From positions 1 to 38,782 of the forward strand of contig JAQVWL010000008.1 of NCBI GenBank assembly GCA_028709705.1: DNA of 38,782 nt, read 5' to 3'. The translations under genes were made by a program, and so were the position numbers. The stretch comes from Clostridia bacterium (GTDB taxonomy: Bacteria > Bacillota > Clostridia > Christensenellales > UBA1242). This document shows positions 15,205 to 22,351 of this stretch, one piece after another. The notes below the pieces were generated by a model. The model saw only the letters and a program-made list of their open reading frames with translations. It searched no databases and had not been told where the DNA came from. Numbering within the stretch: position 1 is the first letter of the stretch; each line of letters begins with the position of its first letter.

Positions 15205-16350
15205 ATGAAAAATATAATAGTTTTTTTTGGTGGAAAAAGTTGCGAGCATGACATTTCAATAATCACAGGTGTTCAAGTTATCAATTCGTTAGATGTGCAA
15301 AAGTATAATGTTTTTCCCGTTTATATTGGCAAAAGTGGAAAGTGGTTTTTTGACAAAAATTTTAGAAAAGTGGAGCAGTTTGTTGACTTTGATGAAAATC
15401 AAAAAAATGTTTTTTTGGTTGCAGGCGACAATAATTTGTATGCGAATAAACTGATAACAAAAAAAATAACACAAGTTGATTGTGCCATTATTTGTTGCCA
15501 CGGAATGAACGGCGAAGACGGCACTTTGCAGGGTATTTTGGAACTTTCTGGCATTGCTTACACATCAAGCAACGTGCTTGGCAGTGCGGTTTGTATGGAC
15601 AAAATTTTTATGAAACAAATTTTTGAAGTCAACAATTTGCCTGTTGTGCCGTATTCGTGGTTTTTGAAAACTGAATATGAAGCCGATGAGAAAAAAGTTT
15701 TGAAAAACATACAAAAAGATTTAGATTTTCCTATGCTTGTAAAACCCGCAAATTTGGGCAGTAGCATTGGCATTACAAAGTGCGAAAACGAACTTGACCT
15801 TATAAAAGGTATTGAAATTGCAAAATGTTATGACACAAGAATTGTGGTTGAAGAAGTTGTGCCACATTTAAGAGAAATAAATTGTGCGGGACTTGGCAAT
15901 GGCGAAAATGTGGAAATATCCAACCTTGAAGAACCAATATCTTGGCAAAAATTTTTGTCGTTTGAGCAAAAATATTTGAATTATACCAACACAAAAATTG
16001 AAATGAAAAAAACTGCCGATATATCAAAATCAATTAAACTGAAAATAAAAAATATGACAAAATTTGCCTTTACAAAACTTTCTTGCAGTGGCGTTGTGCG
16101 TGTTGATTATTTGCTTAATAGCGACACAGATGAGTTGTTTATCAATGAAATAAATTCAATCCCTGGTTCGCTTGCAAACTTTCTTTTTCCAAAACACACT
16201 TTTACCACTTTGTTAGACAAAATGATTGAACTTGCGGAAGAAAAACACCAACAAAAACAAGACTGCTCGTTTACTTATGACAGCAATGTTTTGGCAAAAT
16301 TCGGGGAAACTAATCTTGGAGCAAAGTTAAAAATTCGAACAAATGTTTGA
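15205..16350 (+). CDS. ddl: D-alanine--D-alanine ligase
   Basis: This 381-aa ATP-grasp ligase makes the D-Ala-D-Ala dipeptide of peptidoglycan precursors in the cytoplasm. Visible motifs are FFGGKSCEHDISIITG at the N-terminus, HGMNGEDGTLQGILELSGI (about residues 96-114), CMDKIFMKQ, the ATP-binding LVKPANLGSSIGITK, VEEVVPHLREINCAGLG, and the Mg-binding EINSIPGS near the C-terminus. The start ATG has TAGGAG upstream. The stop codon overlaps the -35 box of the promoter for the next gene. Confidence 0.95.
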   Translation: MKNIIVFFGGKSCEHDISIITGVQVINSLDVQKYNVFPVYIGKSGKWFFDKNFRKVEQFVDFDENQKNVFLVAGDNNLYANKLITKKITQVDCAIICCHGMNGEDGTLQGILELSGIAYTSSNVLGSAVCMDKIFMKQIFEVNNLPVVPYSWFLKTEYEADEKKVLKNIQKDLDFPMLVKPANLGSSIGITKCENELDLIKGIEIAKCYDTRIVVEEVVPHLREINCAGLGNGENVEISNLEEPISWQKFLSFEQKYLNYTNTKIEMKKTADISKSIKLKIKNMTKFAFTKLSCSGVVRVDYLLNSDTDELFINEINSIPGSLANFLFPKHTFTTLLDKMIELAEEKHQQKQDCSFTYDSNVLAKFGETNLGAKLKIRTNV

Positions 16351-16375
16351 CAAACGCAAAAAGGTGTGCTATTAT
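16347..16375 (+). promoter_or_regulatory. Promoter of the HTH gene, overlapping the ddl stop
   Basis: TTGACA (16347-16352), 17 nt, TATTAT (16370-16375). The -35 contains the ddl TGA. The start site near 16382 leaves a 5' UTR of about 140 nt made almost entirely of tandem repeats. Confidence 0.7.
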
Positions 16376-16378
16376 AAC

Positions 16379-16509
16379 ATTGCAATTAAAAAATGAAATA
16401 GAACAGCAATCGAAAAATGAAATAGAACAGCAATCGAAAATAATAAACATTGCAATCGAAAAATGAAATAGAACAGCAATCGAAAATAATAAAAATTGCA
16501 ATCGAAAAA
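16379..16509 (+). repeat. Alternating tandem repeat in the 5' UTR of the HTH gene
   Basis: Two related units alternate. One is 24 bp, built on AATGAAATAGAACAGCAATCG, and occurs three times. The other is 22 bp, built on AATAATAAACATTGCAATCG, and occurs twice, with a divergent first half-unit at 16379. All share a GCAATCGAAAA tail. The last tail merges into the AAAGGAG ribosome binding site at 16507-16513. The units contain stop codons, so they are non-coding. Confidence 0.85.
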
Positions 16510-16521
16510 GGAGTTAAAAAA

Positions 16522-16830
16522 ATGCGACAATATTTGGTGTTTGGTATTTTTATGTATATTTGTCAAAGAAAAAAAACAACTTCTGCCGAAATAGCAGAAT
16601 ATTTTGAAATAAGTAGCAGAACGGTTTACCGCTATATTGATGCTTTGTCTTTTGTTGGCGTTCCCGTTGTTTGCACGCAAGGCAGAAATGGTGGCATTTC
16701 AATTATGGAAGGTTTCAAACTCGACAATTTGTGTTTTACAAAAGAAGAAAAAAACATTATAAAAAATGCTTTGACAAAAGAAAAAGAGCAGGGCAAGGCA
16801 GTGGAAAATATTATAAAATCACTTAACTAA
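16522..16830 (+). CDS. HTH_11-type (YafY/DeoR-like) DNA-binding protein
   Basis: This 102-aa protein contains a winged helix-turn-helix at about residues 17-60 (TTSAEIAEYFEISSRTVYRYIDAL), followed by the wing CTQGRNGGISIMEGF typical of YafY-like regulators. It lacks the WYL ligand-binding domain that usually follows, so it is either a stand-alone HTH protein or a truncated regulator. The ATG at 16522 has AAAGGAG 8 nt upstream; a longer frame from 16450 would read through the tandem repeats. Its 3' end overlaps the convergent DUF3343 gene by 4 nt. Autoregulation through the repeats is possible but unproven. Confidence 0.82.
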   Translation: MRQYLVFGIFMYICQRKKTTSAEIAEYFEISSRTVYRYIDALSFVGVPVVCTQGRNGGISIMEGFKLDNLCFTKEEKNIIKNALTKEKEQGKAVENIIKSLN

Positions 16831-17048
16831 ACAAGGAAAAACCCCGCAAAACTATCAAATTTTCTTCTGTTGATAATATCATCGGCAATTTTTTTGTGTT
16901 GAATTGCAAATTTTACGGAAATACCGCAAGAAACATTGATATTTCTTGGTGTGTTTACAACAGAAATTGGCACTTCGTAAGACTTTAACAAATTTGCAAA
17001 CACCAAAGTTTGTGTTCTTGCCCTAAAAACTGCTAAATAGTTTTGCAT
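16827..17048 (-). CDS. DUF3343 protein, putative Se/S carrier-like
   Basis: This 73-aa protein fits DUF3343: YLAVFRARTQTLVFANLLKS at the N-terminus, then PISVVNTPRNINVSCGISVKF with the conserved Cys. AAGGAG precedes the ATG at 17048. It is divergent from a NifS-like cysteine desulfurase 84 nt away, a neighbourhood in which such proteins are thought to handle sulfur or selenium. That role is a family-level inference. Confidence 0.88.
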   Translation of the reverse strand: MQNYLAVFRARTQTLVFANLLKSYEVPISVVNTPRNINVSCGISVKFAIQHKKIADDIINRRKFDSFAGFFLV

Positions 17049-17131
17049 TTTTCTCCTTGTGTATTTTGTTTCAAAAATTTTGGTTGCTACATATCATTAT
17101 ATAGAAACAACAAATTAAAGGTTAAGAATTT

Positions 17132-18283
17132 ATGATTTATTTAGATAACAGTGCAACTACATATCCCAAGCCCAAAGAAGTTTTGACAGCGGTGGCGGAA
17201 AGTTTTAGAAAATATGGAGCAAACCCCGGCAGAAGCGGGCATTCTTTTAGTGTTAAAACTGCAATGAAAATTGCGGAAACAAGAGCAAATATTTGCGATT
17301 TTGTTGGTGCGGAAACCCCAGAAAATATTGTTTTTACAAGTAATTGCACCGAGGCACTAAACCTTGCAATTTTGGGTACTTGCCAAAAAGGTGGGCATAT
17401 TATTTGCACCGCCAACGACCACAATTCCACCTTGCGACCAATTTTTGAACTTAAAGAAAAGGGACTGGTTGAAGTTTCAGTCGCAAGCCCATCAAAACCA
17501 AATGTTTTGGACCTTGAAGATATTGAAAAACTTGTAAAACCCAACACATATTTGATTTGTTGCAACCATATTTCCAATGTTGATGGAATGGAATGTGACA
17601 TAGATAGTATAGGCAAGTTTTGTTTTGAAAAGTGTATAACTTTTTTGGTGGACGGCGCGCAAAGTGTTGGGCATAAAAAAATTGATATGACAAAGCAACA
17701 TATTGATATGCTTGCAATTGCTCCGCACAAAGGACTTTATTCGCCAATGGGCGTTGGAGTGCTGGCTTTCAATTCCAAAACCAAAATTTTGCCAATAAAA
17801 TTTGGCGGAACGGGAACAGATAGTTTTAGTGTAAATCAACCCCAAAATCCGCCCGAGTGTTATGAAAGCGGAACGCTTCCAACACCCAATATTATTGGCT
17901 TGAATGCAGGTCTTAATTTTGCAAAACAAAATTTTAACATAATAAAAGAAAAATTTGATGACTTGACAACATATCTAAATTTTGAACTTTCAAACATAAA
18001 AAACATAAAAGTTTTTACGCACCCAGACAATGCAAATGGCATTTTGGCGTTTAATATTGCAGATATGCAGTCAAGCGAAGTTGCGGATATTTTGGACCAA
18101 AAATTTGGCATTATGATAAGAAGCGGACTGCATTGCGCGCCCCTAAAACATCGCAGTTTGGGAACAATTGAGCAAGGCACAGTAAGGGTTTCTTTGTCTT
18201 ATTTTACAACCTTTGATGAAATTTTGAAGTTGATAAGAGCGGTAAAGAAAATAGCGAAAGTCAACGGGGACGCTAGTAACTGA
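17132..18283 (+). CDS. NifS-like cysteine desulfurase family protein
   Basis: This 383-aa PLP-dependent class V aminotransferase-fold enzyme is expected to take sulfur (or selenium) from cysteine or selenocysteine. The N-terminus MIYLDNSATTYPKP and VDGAQSVGHKKID (PLP Asp at about D174) are typical. The PLP lysine is K200 in APHKGLYSP, and the likely catalytic Cys is C335 in RSGLHCAPLKH. The family resembles the smaller desulfurases found with DUF3343, which is encoded divergently next door. The last nine residues, AKVNGDASN, and the stop codon are encoded by the end of a dispersed repeat element, so the natural C-terminus was probably replaced or trimmed by an insertion. Confidence 0.93.
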   Translation: MIYLDNSATTYPKPKEVLTAVAESFRKYGANPGRSGHSFSVKTAMKIAETRANICDFVGAETPENIVFTSNCTEALNLAILGTCQKGGHIICTANDHNSTLRPIFELKEKGLVEVSVASPSKPNVLDLEDIEKLVKPNTYLICCNHISNVDGMECDIDSIGKFCFEKCITFLVDGAQSVGHKKIDMTKQHIDMLAIAPHKGLYSPMGVGVLAFNSKTKILPIKFGGTGTDSFSVNQPQNPPECYESGTLPTPNIIGLNAGLNFAKQNFNIIKEKFDDLTTYLNFELSNIKNIKVFTHPDNANGILAFNIADMQSSEVADILDQKFGIMIRSGLHCAPLKHRSLGTIEQGTVRVSLSYFTTFDEILKLIRAVKKIAKVNGDASN

Positions 18284-18604
18284 CACGGGAGCGTAAGCGG
18301 GAGGGTCAGTTGACTACGTCCCCTTGACCTGTTTTTTGTAATACAATTTGATAATAATTCTTGGAACAACTGCTTTCAAAAAAAAGTACGGGCAAAACCG
18401 CCAACTCAGTGCGGTTTTCGTTTGGTCCGTAAAAGCAAAAACTTACCTGATAAAGCGATGCTTTTTTGTGAAACAAAAAACGAGCACAAAGGCAAGTTTT
18501 TGCGTGTGTCAAGGGGACGTAGCACGCTTGACCGTTCGCCTACGGCTCCTGTCAATTGCTACGTCCCCGTTGACCCTTGCTACTACGTCCCCGTTGACCC
18601 TAGC
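18253..18604. mobile_element. Composite inverted-repeat element carrying a P12-like module
   Basis: The left end, AGCGAAAGTCAACGGGGACG (from 18253), continues through CTAGTAACTGACACGGGAGC to ACGTCCCCTTGACC (18329). The centre (18359-18503) is homologous to the RNase P P12 insertion. The right end (18507-18604) is an inverted version with GTCAAGGGGACGTAGC, GACCGTTCGCCTACGGCTCC and TGCTACGTCCCCGTTGACCC, the last part present twice. There is no transposase gene. The shape suggests a non-autonomous MITE- or REP/BIME-like element. Its left end supplies the 3' end of the NifS-like gene. Confidence 0.8.
18359..18503 (+). repeat. P12-like structured module, copy 2
   Basis: This aligns with 9616-9769 of rnpB. 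The shared helices are TACGGGC/GTCCGTA with inner AAAACCGC/GCGGTTTT, GCAAAAACTTACC (18435-18447) / GGCAAGTTTTTGC (18491-18503), and TTTTTTGT-GAA-ACAAAAAA. The CTC-TTCG-GAG hairpin of rnpB is missing. Several differences from rnpB keep the pairing. Confidence 0.85.
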
Positions 18605-18890
18605 TAAAAAATCAAATACCACTTCCTTCAAAATATCGTTGCCTATCGGCACTCAAATCCCCCATTTTTGCAATACCAACCAACTACCCAAATCAAGCAA
18701 ATTACACTTGCAAAAATCAAGCCCCCTTTATAAAGGGTGCGAGGCTTCGCACTCAAATTTCTTTATTACTTTTAACAAAGGGTGCGAGTGCTGTCGCAAA
18801 AATCAAGCATATTCCTTTTTTCTTGTCATATATTTATAATGTAAAAAACGACAAAGAAATATATTTTTAGCAAAAATTCAACCTGAATAA
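18605..18890. other. Intergenic stretch with palindromic repeats, no gene
   Basis: I find no credible gene. The stretch holds the perfect palindrome CCCTTTATAAAGGG (about 18723-18736), the hairpin GTGCGA-GGCT-TCGCAC just after it, and a related TGCGA-GTGCTG-TCGCA hairpin near 18781-18797, each introduced by AAAGGGTGCGAG. This looks like a degraded copy of another dispersed palindromic repeat. Confidence 0.5.
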
Positions 18891-18893
18891 AAT

Positions 18894-18922
18894 TTTACAA
18901 AAATGTTTTTTTTCTTTAAACT
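18894..18922 (+). promoter_or_regulatory. Promoter of the deacetylase gene
   Basis: TTTACA (18894-18899), 17 nt, TAAACT (18917-18922), followed by GTGAGG before the ATG at 18938. Confidence 0.6.
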
Positions 18923-18937
18923 AAAAGTGAGGTTTAA

Positions 18938-19708
18938 ATGCCTATTTGTGTAATTAACTCAAAAACTATTAAACTTGTTGTTGCAATGATTTTGGTGGCG
19001 GTTATCCTTGCAATAAGTTTTAACGGAATGACTTCTGCACAAGTGTTTTTTGGTTATAACACCAAAAAAGTGCCGATTTATGCAGTGGAAACAACCGAAA
19101 AAACTGTTGCGATTAGTTTTGACTCCGCTTGGGGTGCAGAAAAAACCTTGAAAATTGTTGAAACATTACAAGAATATAATTGCAATGCAACATTTTTTTT
19201 GGTAGGATTTTGGGTGGATAAGTATCCCGAAATGGTTAAGGCGATTGACAATGCGGGTATTGAAATTGGCAGTCATTCTAACACGCACCCGGACTTGACA
19301 ACTCTTAATGCAACTCAAATAAGGGAAGAGTTGACTCTTTGTGGCAATATGATTACTGCCATTACAAATAAATCTGTTGAACTTTTTAGATGCCCTTATG
19401 GTGCTTATAACAACACAGTTCTTGATGTTGTTGGCGAACTTAATATGATTCCTATTCAATGGAGCGTGGATAGTTTGGATTGGAAAGGATTGTCTGCCGA
19501 AAGCATAACTTCAAGGGTTCTAAACAAAGTTGAAAATGGTTCAATAATCTTGTGCCATAACAACGCAGACAACATTTTGGACGCCTTGACAATGATACTT
19601 GACCGCCTTACAATGCAAGGATACAAGGTTGTTTCTGTTGGCGAGTTGATAAGTCATAGTGATTACACAATTGACCGAAACGGAATTCAGCACAAAAACA
19701 AAATTTGA
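18938..19708 (+). CDS. PdaB-like polysaccharide deacetylase family protein
   Basis: This 256-aa protein has an N-terminal hydrophobic anchor (about residues 11-28) and a NodB-homology domain from about 55 to 235. Motifs seen are FDSAWG (D62, replacing TFDDGP), HSNTHP (H113, H117), FRCPYGAYN, and IILCHNN near the end. The second Asp of the classical DD pair, a metal ligand in active deacetylases, is Ser here, as in PdaB-type proteins that carry FDxxWG. Deacetylase activity is therefore uncertain; a cell-surface or peptidoglycan-related role is likely. It stands alone behind its own promoter. Confidence 0.88.
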   Translation: MPICVINSKTIKLVVAMILVAVILAISFNGMTSAQVFFGYNTKKVPIYAVETTEKTVAISFDSAWGAEKTLKIVETLQEYNCNATFFLVGFWVDKYPEMVKAIDNAGIEIGSHSNTHPDLTTLNATQIREELTLCGNMITAITNKSVELFRCPYGAYNNTVLDVVGELNMIPIQWSVDSLDWKGLSAESITSRVLNKVENGSIILCHNNADNILDALTMILDRLTMQGYKVVSVGELISHSDYTIDRNGIQHKNKI

Positions 19709-19772
19709 TGAATAAGCAAAAGATATTGGAATAAAAATAAAGTGATTAAAGATAAAAATTTATGGAGGACTT

Positions 19773-20414
19773 ATGAAATACGATTTAATGAATAATAACA
19801 AAGTTTTTTTGAGTGGAATAGTTGTCGAACCGCCCGTTTTTAGCCACGAAACATTTGGCGAAGGTTTTTATGAAGTAAAACTTTCTGTGCCAAGACTTTC
19901 TGACCACATTGATGTGCTTCCAATTGTTGTTTCAGAAAAACTTATCAAAAGTTTTGAAGCGGGAAAAGAAGTTTCAATAAAAGGGCAGTTCAGAAGTTTT
20001 AACAAACCTATTGGCGAAAAAAGTAGGCTTGTTTTAAATGTTTTTGCAAGAGAAATTATTGAAAAAGATAGTTCAATGAACCCAAACATTATTGAAATTG
20101 TTGGTTATGTTTGCAAAGAACCTATTTATAGAACAACTCCTTTCAATCGTGAAATTTGTGATATTTTGGTCGCTGTTAACCGCTCTTATAACAAATCTGA
20201 TTATTTGCCTTGTATTGCTTGGGGTAGAAATGCAAGATATATCAAAGATGCCAAAATTGGTGCAAGAGTGGAAATTGTTGGCAGAATACAAAGCAGAGAT
20301 TATCAAAAAAAATTGGACGGCGGGGATACTGTTAGCAAAACCGCTTATGAGATTTCAATAAATCGCATTACGCTTGACGGCTTGGTGCAGGCCGATGAGG
20401 TCGTGGGAAATTAA
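19773..20414 (+). CDS. Single-stranded DNA-binding protein, tandem OB-fold type
   Basis: This 213-aa protein consists of two OB-fold SSB-like halves. The first, about residues 8-95, has NKVFLSGIVVEPPVF and VSIKGQFRSFN. The second, about 103-205, has NIIEIVGYVCKEPIYRTTPF and DYLPCIAWGRNARY, followed by VEIVGRIQSRDYQK, a classical SSB pattern. There is no acidic C-terminal tip of the DDDIPF kind. Similar double-OB SSB-like proteins occur in Clostridia. TGGAGG precedes the ATG at 19773. The final codons and the stop lie in the outer stem of a cloverleaf-like 3' structure. Confidence 0.85.
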   Translation: MKYDLMNNNKVFLSGIVVEPPVFSHETFGEGFYEVKLSVPRLSDHIDVLPIVVSEKLIKSFEAGKEVSIKGQFRSFNKPIGEKSRLVLNVFAREIIEKDSSMNPNIIEIVGYVCKEPIYRTTPFNREICDILVAVNRSYNKSDYLPCIAWGRNARYIKDAKIGARVEIVGRIQSRDYQKKLDGGDTVSKTAYEISINRITLDGLVQADEVVGN

Positions 20415-20490
20415 AAACCGCGGAGCGGTTTTAAAAAGCGAGCGTTGCTCGCTTTTTTAAAGAGCACTTTGTGCTCTTTAAATTTCCCAC
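20403..20490 (+). repeat. Cloverleaf-like triple hairpin overlapping the SSB stop
   Basis: Outer stem GTGGGAAATT (20403-20412) / AATTTCCCAC (20481-20490). Inside are three perfect hairpins: AAAACCGC/GCGGTTTT (20414-20432), AAAAAGCGAGC/GCTCGCTTTTT (20433-20457) and TTAAAGAGCAC/GTGCTCTTTAA (about 20457-20481). Loops are 3 nt. The SSB stop codon (20412-20414) sits at the junction. It could form an RNA cloverleaf or a DNA cruciform, and the T-run of the middle hairpin could terminate transcription. Confidence 0.88.
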
Positions 20491-20502
20491 TGTTCATTTT
20501 AC

Positions 20503-20531
20503 TTGCTTAAAACAAAAAATATAACTATAAT
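20503..20531 (+). promoter_or_regulatory. Promoter of hpf
   Basis: TTGCTT (20503-20508), 17 nt, TATAAT (20526-20531). GGAGG at 20540-20544 implies a 5' UTR of only about 13 nt. Confidence 0.8.
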
Positions 20532-20550
20532 ATAGTTATGGAGGTTTTTT

Positions 20551-21078
20551 ATGAAGTTTGAATTTGTTGAAAGGAATTATGATATTGGCGACAGACTTAA
20601 AGAAATTATTGAAAAAAAAGTTTCAAAGTTGGAAAGATATTTTGGTGCAGGTGCAACTGCAAAAGTTGTTTGCAAGCAAGAAAACAAAACCTATAAACTT
20701 GAATTGACAATAATAAACAAAGGTCTTTTGTACAGGGCGGAAGTCATTGGCGAAAATATGTTTGAAAACATTGATTTTGCTTTGCCAAAAATTGAAAGGC
20801 AAATTATTAAGCAATATGAAAAGAAAAGGGACCTTTTTAGAAATCCAATAGATTATTCTGACTTGGCGTTTTTGGACGAAAAACCGACTTTTGAAATTGA
20901 TGAAATTATCAAGAAAAAGTCTTTTGACCTTGTTCCTATCACAGTGGAAGATGCAAAATATTTTATGGAAGCAGTCGACCACAAGTTTTATGTTTTCTTG
21001 AATGCCGAAACGGGCAAAATAAATATACTTTATAAAAGAGATGACGCAAAACTGGGGCTTATTGAGTGTAATTATTAA
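20551..21078 (+). CDS. hpf: Ribosome hibernation promoting factor, long form
   Basis: This 175-aa protein binds ribosomes and, in its long form, drives 100S dimer formation. The N-terminal RaiA/YfiA domain (about 1-95) begins MKFEFVERNYDIGDRLKEII and includes KVSKLERYF. The C-terminal domain (about 118-175) shows KSFDLVPITVEDAKYFMEAV and HKFYVFLNAETGKINILYKR, the ribosome-dimerising module of Firmicutes. The linker is shorter than in many relatives. GGAGG precedes the ATG. The gene has its own promoter and probably ends at a hairpin at 21110-21135. Confidence 0.94.
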   Translation: MKFEFVERNYDIGDRLKEIIEKKVSKLERYFGAGATAKVVCKQENKTYKLELTIINKGLLYRAEVIGENMFENIDFALPKIERQIIKQYEKKRDLFRNPIDYSDLAFLDEKPTFEIDEIIKKKSFDLVPITVEDAKYFMEAVDHKFYVFLNAETGKINILYKRDDAKLGLIECNY

Positions 21079-21109
21079 ATTTATTTTATAATATTTTTCA
21101 AAAATTTGC

Positions 21110-21135
21110 AAAAACTCTCTAAAAAGGGGGTTTTT
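21110..21135 (+). terminator. Hairpin that may end hpf and mask the next ribosome binding site
   Basis: AAAAACTCTC (21110-21119) pairs with GGGGGTTTTT (21126-21135) through G-T wobbles, loop TAAAAA. The 3' arm contains the only Shine-Dalgarno (GGGGG) of the lipoprotein gene at 21139. Confidence 0.55.
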
Positions 21136-21138
21136 CTT

Positions 21139-21648
21139 ATGTGGAAAATAATTTTGAATGGAATTATTACTTTTTGGGCAATGTGTCTTATTTTGGGCTG
21201 TGCAAGTCAAACTCCCATAAATGTGACATTTAAAGATGGCACACTTGCGGGTTCGCCAAACTATGTTATAACTGCGGTTTATTTGGAAGATAAGGGCATA
21301 AGAGATAAGTTTACTGACATTTTGATAAAATCAGACATTGATGACCTTAATATTTCTTTGACCAAAGAACTTGGCGAAACTTTTTATGTAAGTTTAAAAA
21401 CCGCAAATAAGTGGTATTCGATAACCGAATTGATAAGTCAAAATGCCACAAAAAATTTTGCAAAATTTAGTCAAGCGGAAGCGACAACATATATAATAAA
21501 CAGCGAAAAAGAAGCAAATTTACAGTTTAAGGCGGTTGGTGGCGACTATGTTTATAACAGGCACATAAACTCTGGCGAACTTGTAGACACATTTGAAGTT
21601 TCCAAAGTTTTTGACCTAAAAATTGAGAAAATAAGTCAAAACACTTGA
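21139..21648 (+). CDS. Small lipoprotein of unknown function
   Basis: This 169-aa protein has a type II signal peptide: a short basic start (MWK), a hydrophobic core and lipobox LILGC with the acylated Cys at about residue 20. The ATG at 21139 follows GGGGG at 21126-21130. The mature part (about 150 residues) shows alternating strands such as ITAVYLED and ETFYVSLKT and no motif I recognise. Its binding site lies in the 3' arm of a hairpin, so expression may be linked to readthrough from hpf or to unfolding of that hairpin. Confidence 0.8.
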   Translation: MWKIILNGIITFWAMCLILGCASQTPINVTFKDGTLAGSPNYVITAVYLEDKGIRDKFTDILIKSDIDDLNISLTKELGETFYVSLKTANKWYSITELISQNATKNFAKFSQAEATTYIINSEKEANLQFKAVGGDYVYNRHINSGELVDTFEVSKVFDLKIEKISQNT

Positions 21649-21691
21649 AAAGTTTGACCTTCTTTGTTAATATAGCACTAATGAGGAATTT

Positions 21692-22351
21692 ATGATTTTA
21701 ATTAGCAACCTTTATTTGAAGTATGTAAGAGAATATTATGCACTTTATGATATAAATTTGAAAATAAAACAAGGCGAAAGCATTGCTTTTATTGGCGAAA
21801 AAGAAAGTGGCAAAACAACTTTGTTAAGAGTGCTTGCCAAACTAGAAAAATTTGGCAAAGGCGAAGTTTACATAAAAGATATTCCCTTAAAAAAAATCAA
21901 CTATGCAACAGACATAAAAGTTGGTTATTTGCCCGCAACACCTGTTTTTTTTGAAAATAAATCAGTTTACAAAAATTTTAAAAAGATTTTAAAACTTCAA
22001 AAAGTTAGAAAGGCGGAAATAGAAAACAAAATCAACGATATTTTGATAGAGTTTAATTTGGAAAACTTGAAAGAAGCAAAAATCAAAGACCTTTCTTTGT
22101 ATGAAAAATATTTGGTTTCGATTGCAAGACTTTGTTTCAGAGATTTGGACATTGTTCTTGTTGATGAATTGCTTGACAATGTGAGCGAAGAAGAAAAAGA
22201 ACATCTTGTTGAATTGTTGCAAAAAAAGTTTTTAAACAAAAAAACAACCTTTATTTTTGCAACGCAAGACCAAGCGCTTGCAAAAAAACTTTGCAAAAGA
22301 AGAGTGTATTTTGAATTTGGTTCAATAGTAGAGGAAAAAAGTCGGAAATGA
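21692..22351 (+). CDS. ABC-type ATP-binding protein with divergent signature motif
   Basis: This 219-aa single ABC ATPase domain has Walker A GEKESGKTTLLRVL (about residues 34-47) and Walker B DIVLVDELLDN near 148-158. The usual LSGGQ signature is degraded to LSLYEKYLVSIARL, and the switch histidine position reads FATQDQAL. No permease gene is adjacent. Instead its stop overlaps (ATGA) a PucR-type HTH gene. The pair may form a regulatory or signalling ATPase rather than a classical transporter; this is inference. TGAGGA precedes the ATG. Confidence 0.85.
   Translation: MILISNLYLKYVREYYALYDINLKIKQGESIAFIGEKESGKTTLLRVLAKLEKFGKGEVYIKDIPLKKINYATDIKVGYLPATPVFFENKSVYKNFKKILKLQKVRKAEIENKINDILIEFNLENLKEAKIKDLSLYEKYLVSIARLCFRDLDIVLVDELLDNVSEEEKEHLVELLQKKFLNKKTTFIFATQDQALAKKLCKRRVYFEFGSIVEEKSRK

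Noticed and set aside
16379-16509. CRISPR array
   Set aside because: The repeated units are contiguous and alternate between two related forms, with no variable spacers of constant length and no cas genes.
18348-18839. 163-codon open frame
   Set aside because: It covers the dispersed element and palindromic spacer, has no ribosome binding site, and its residues follow the repeat sequence.
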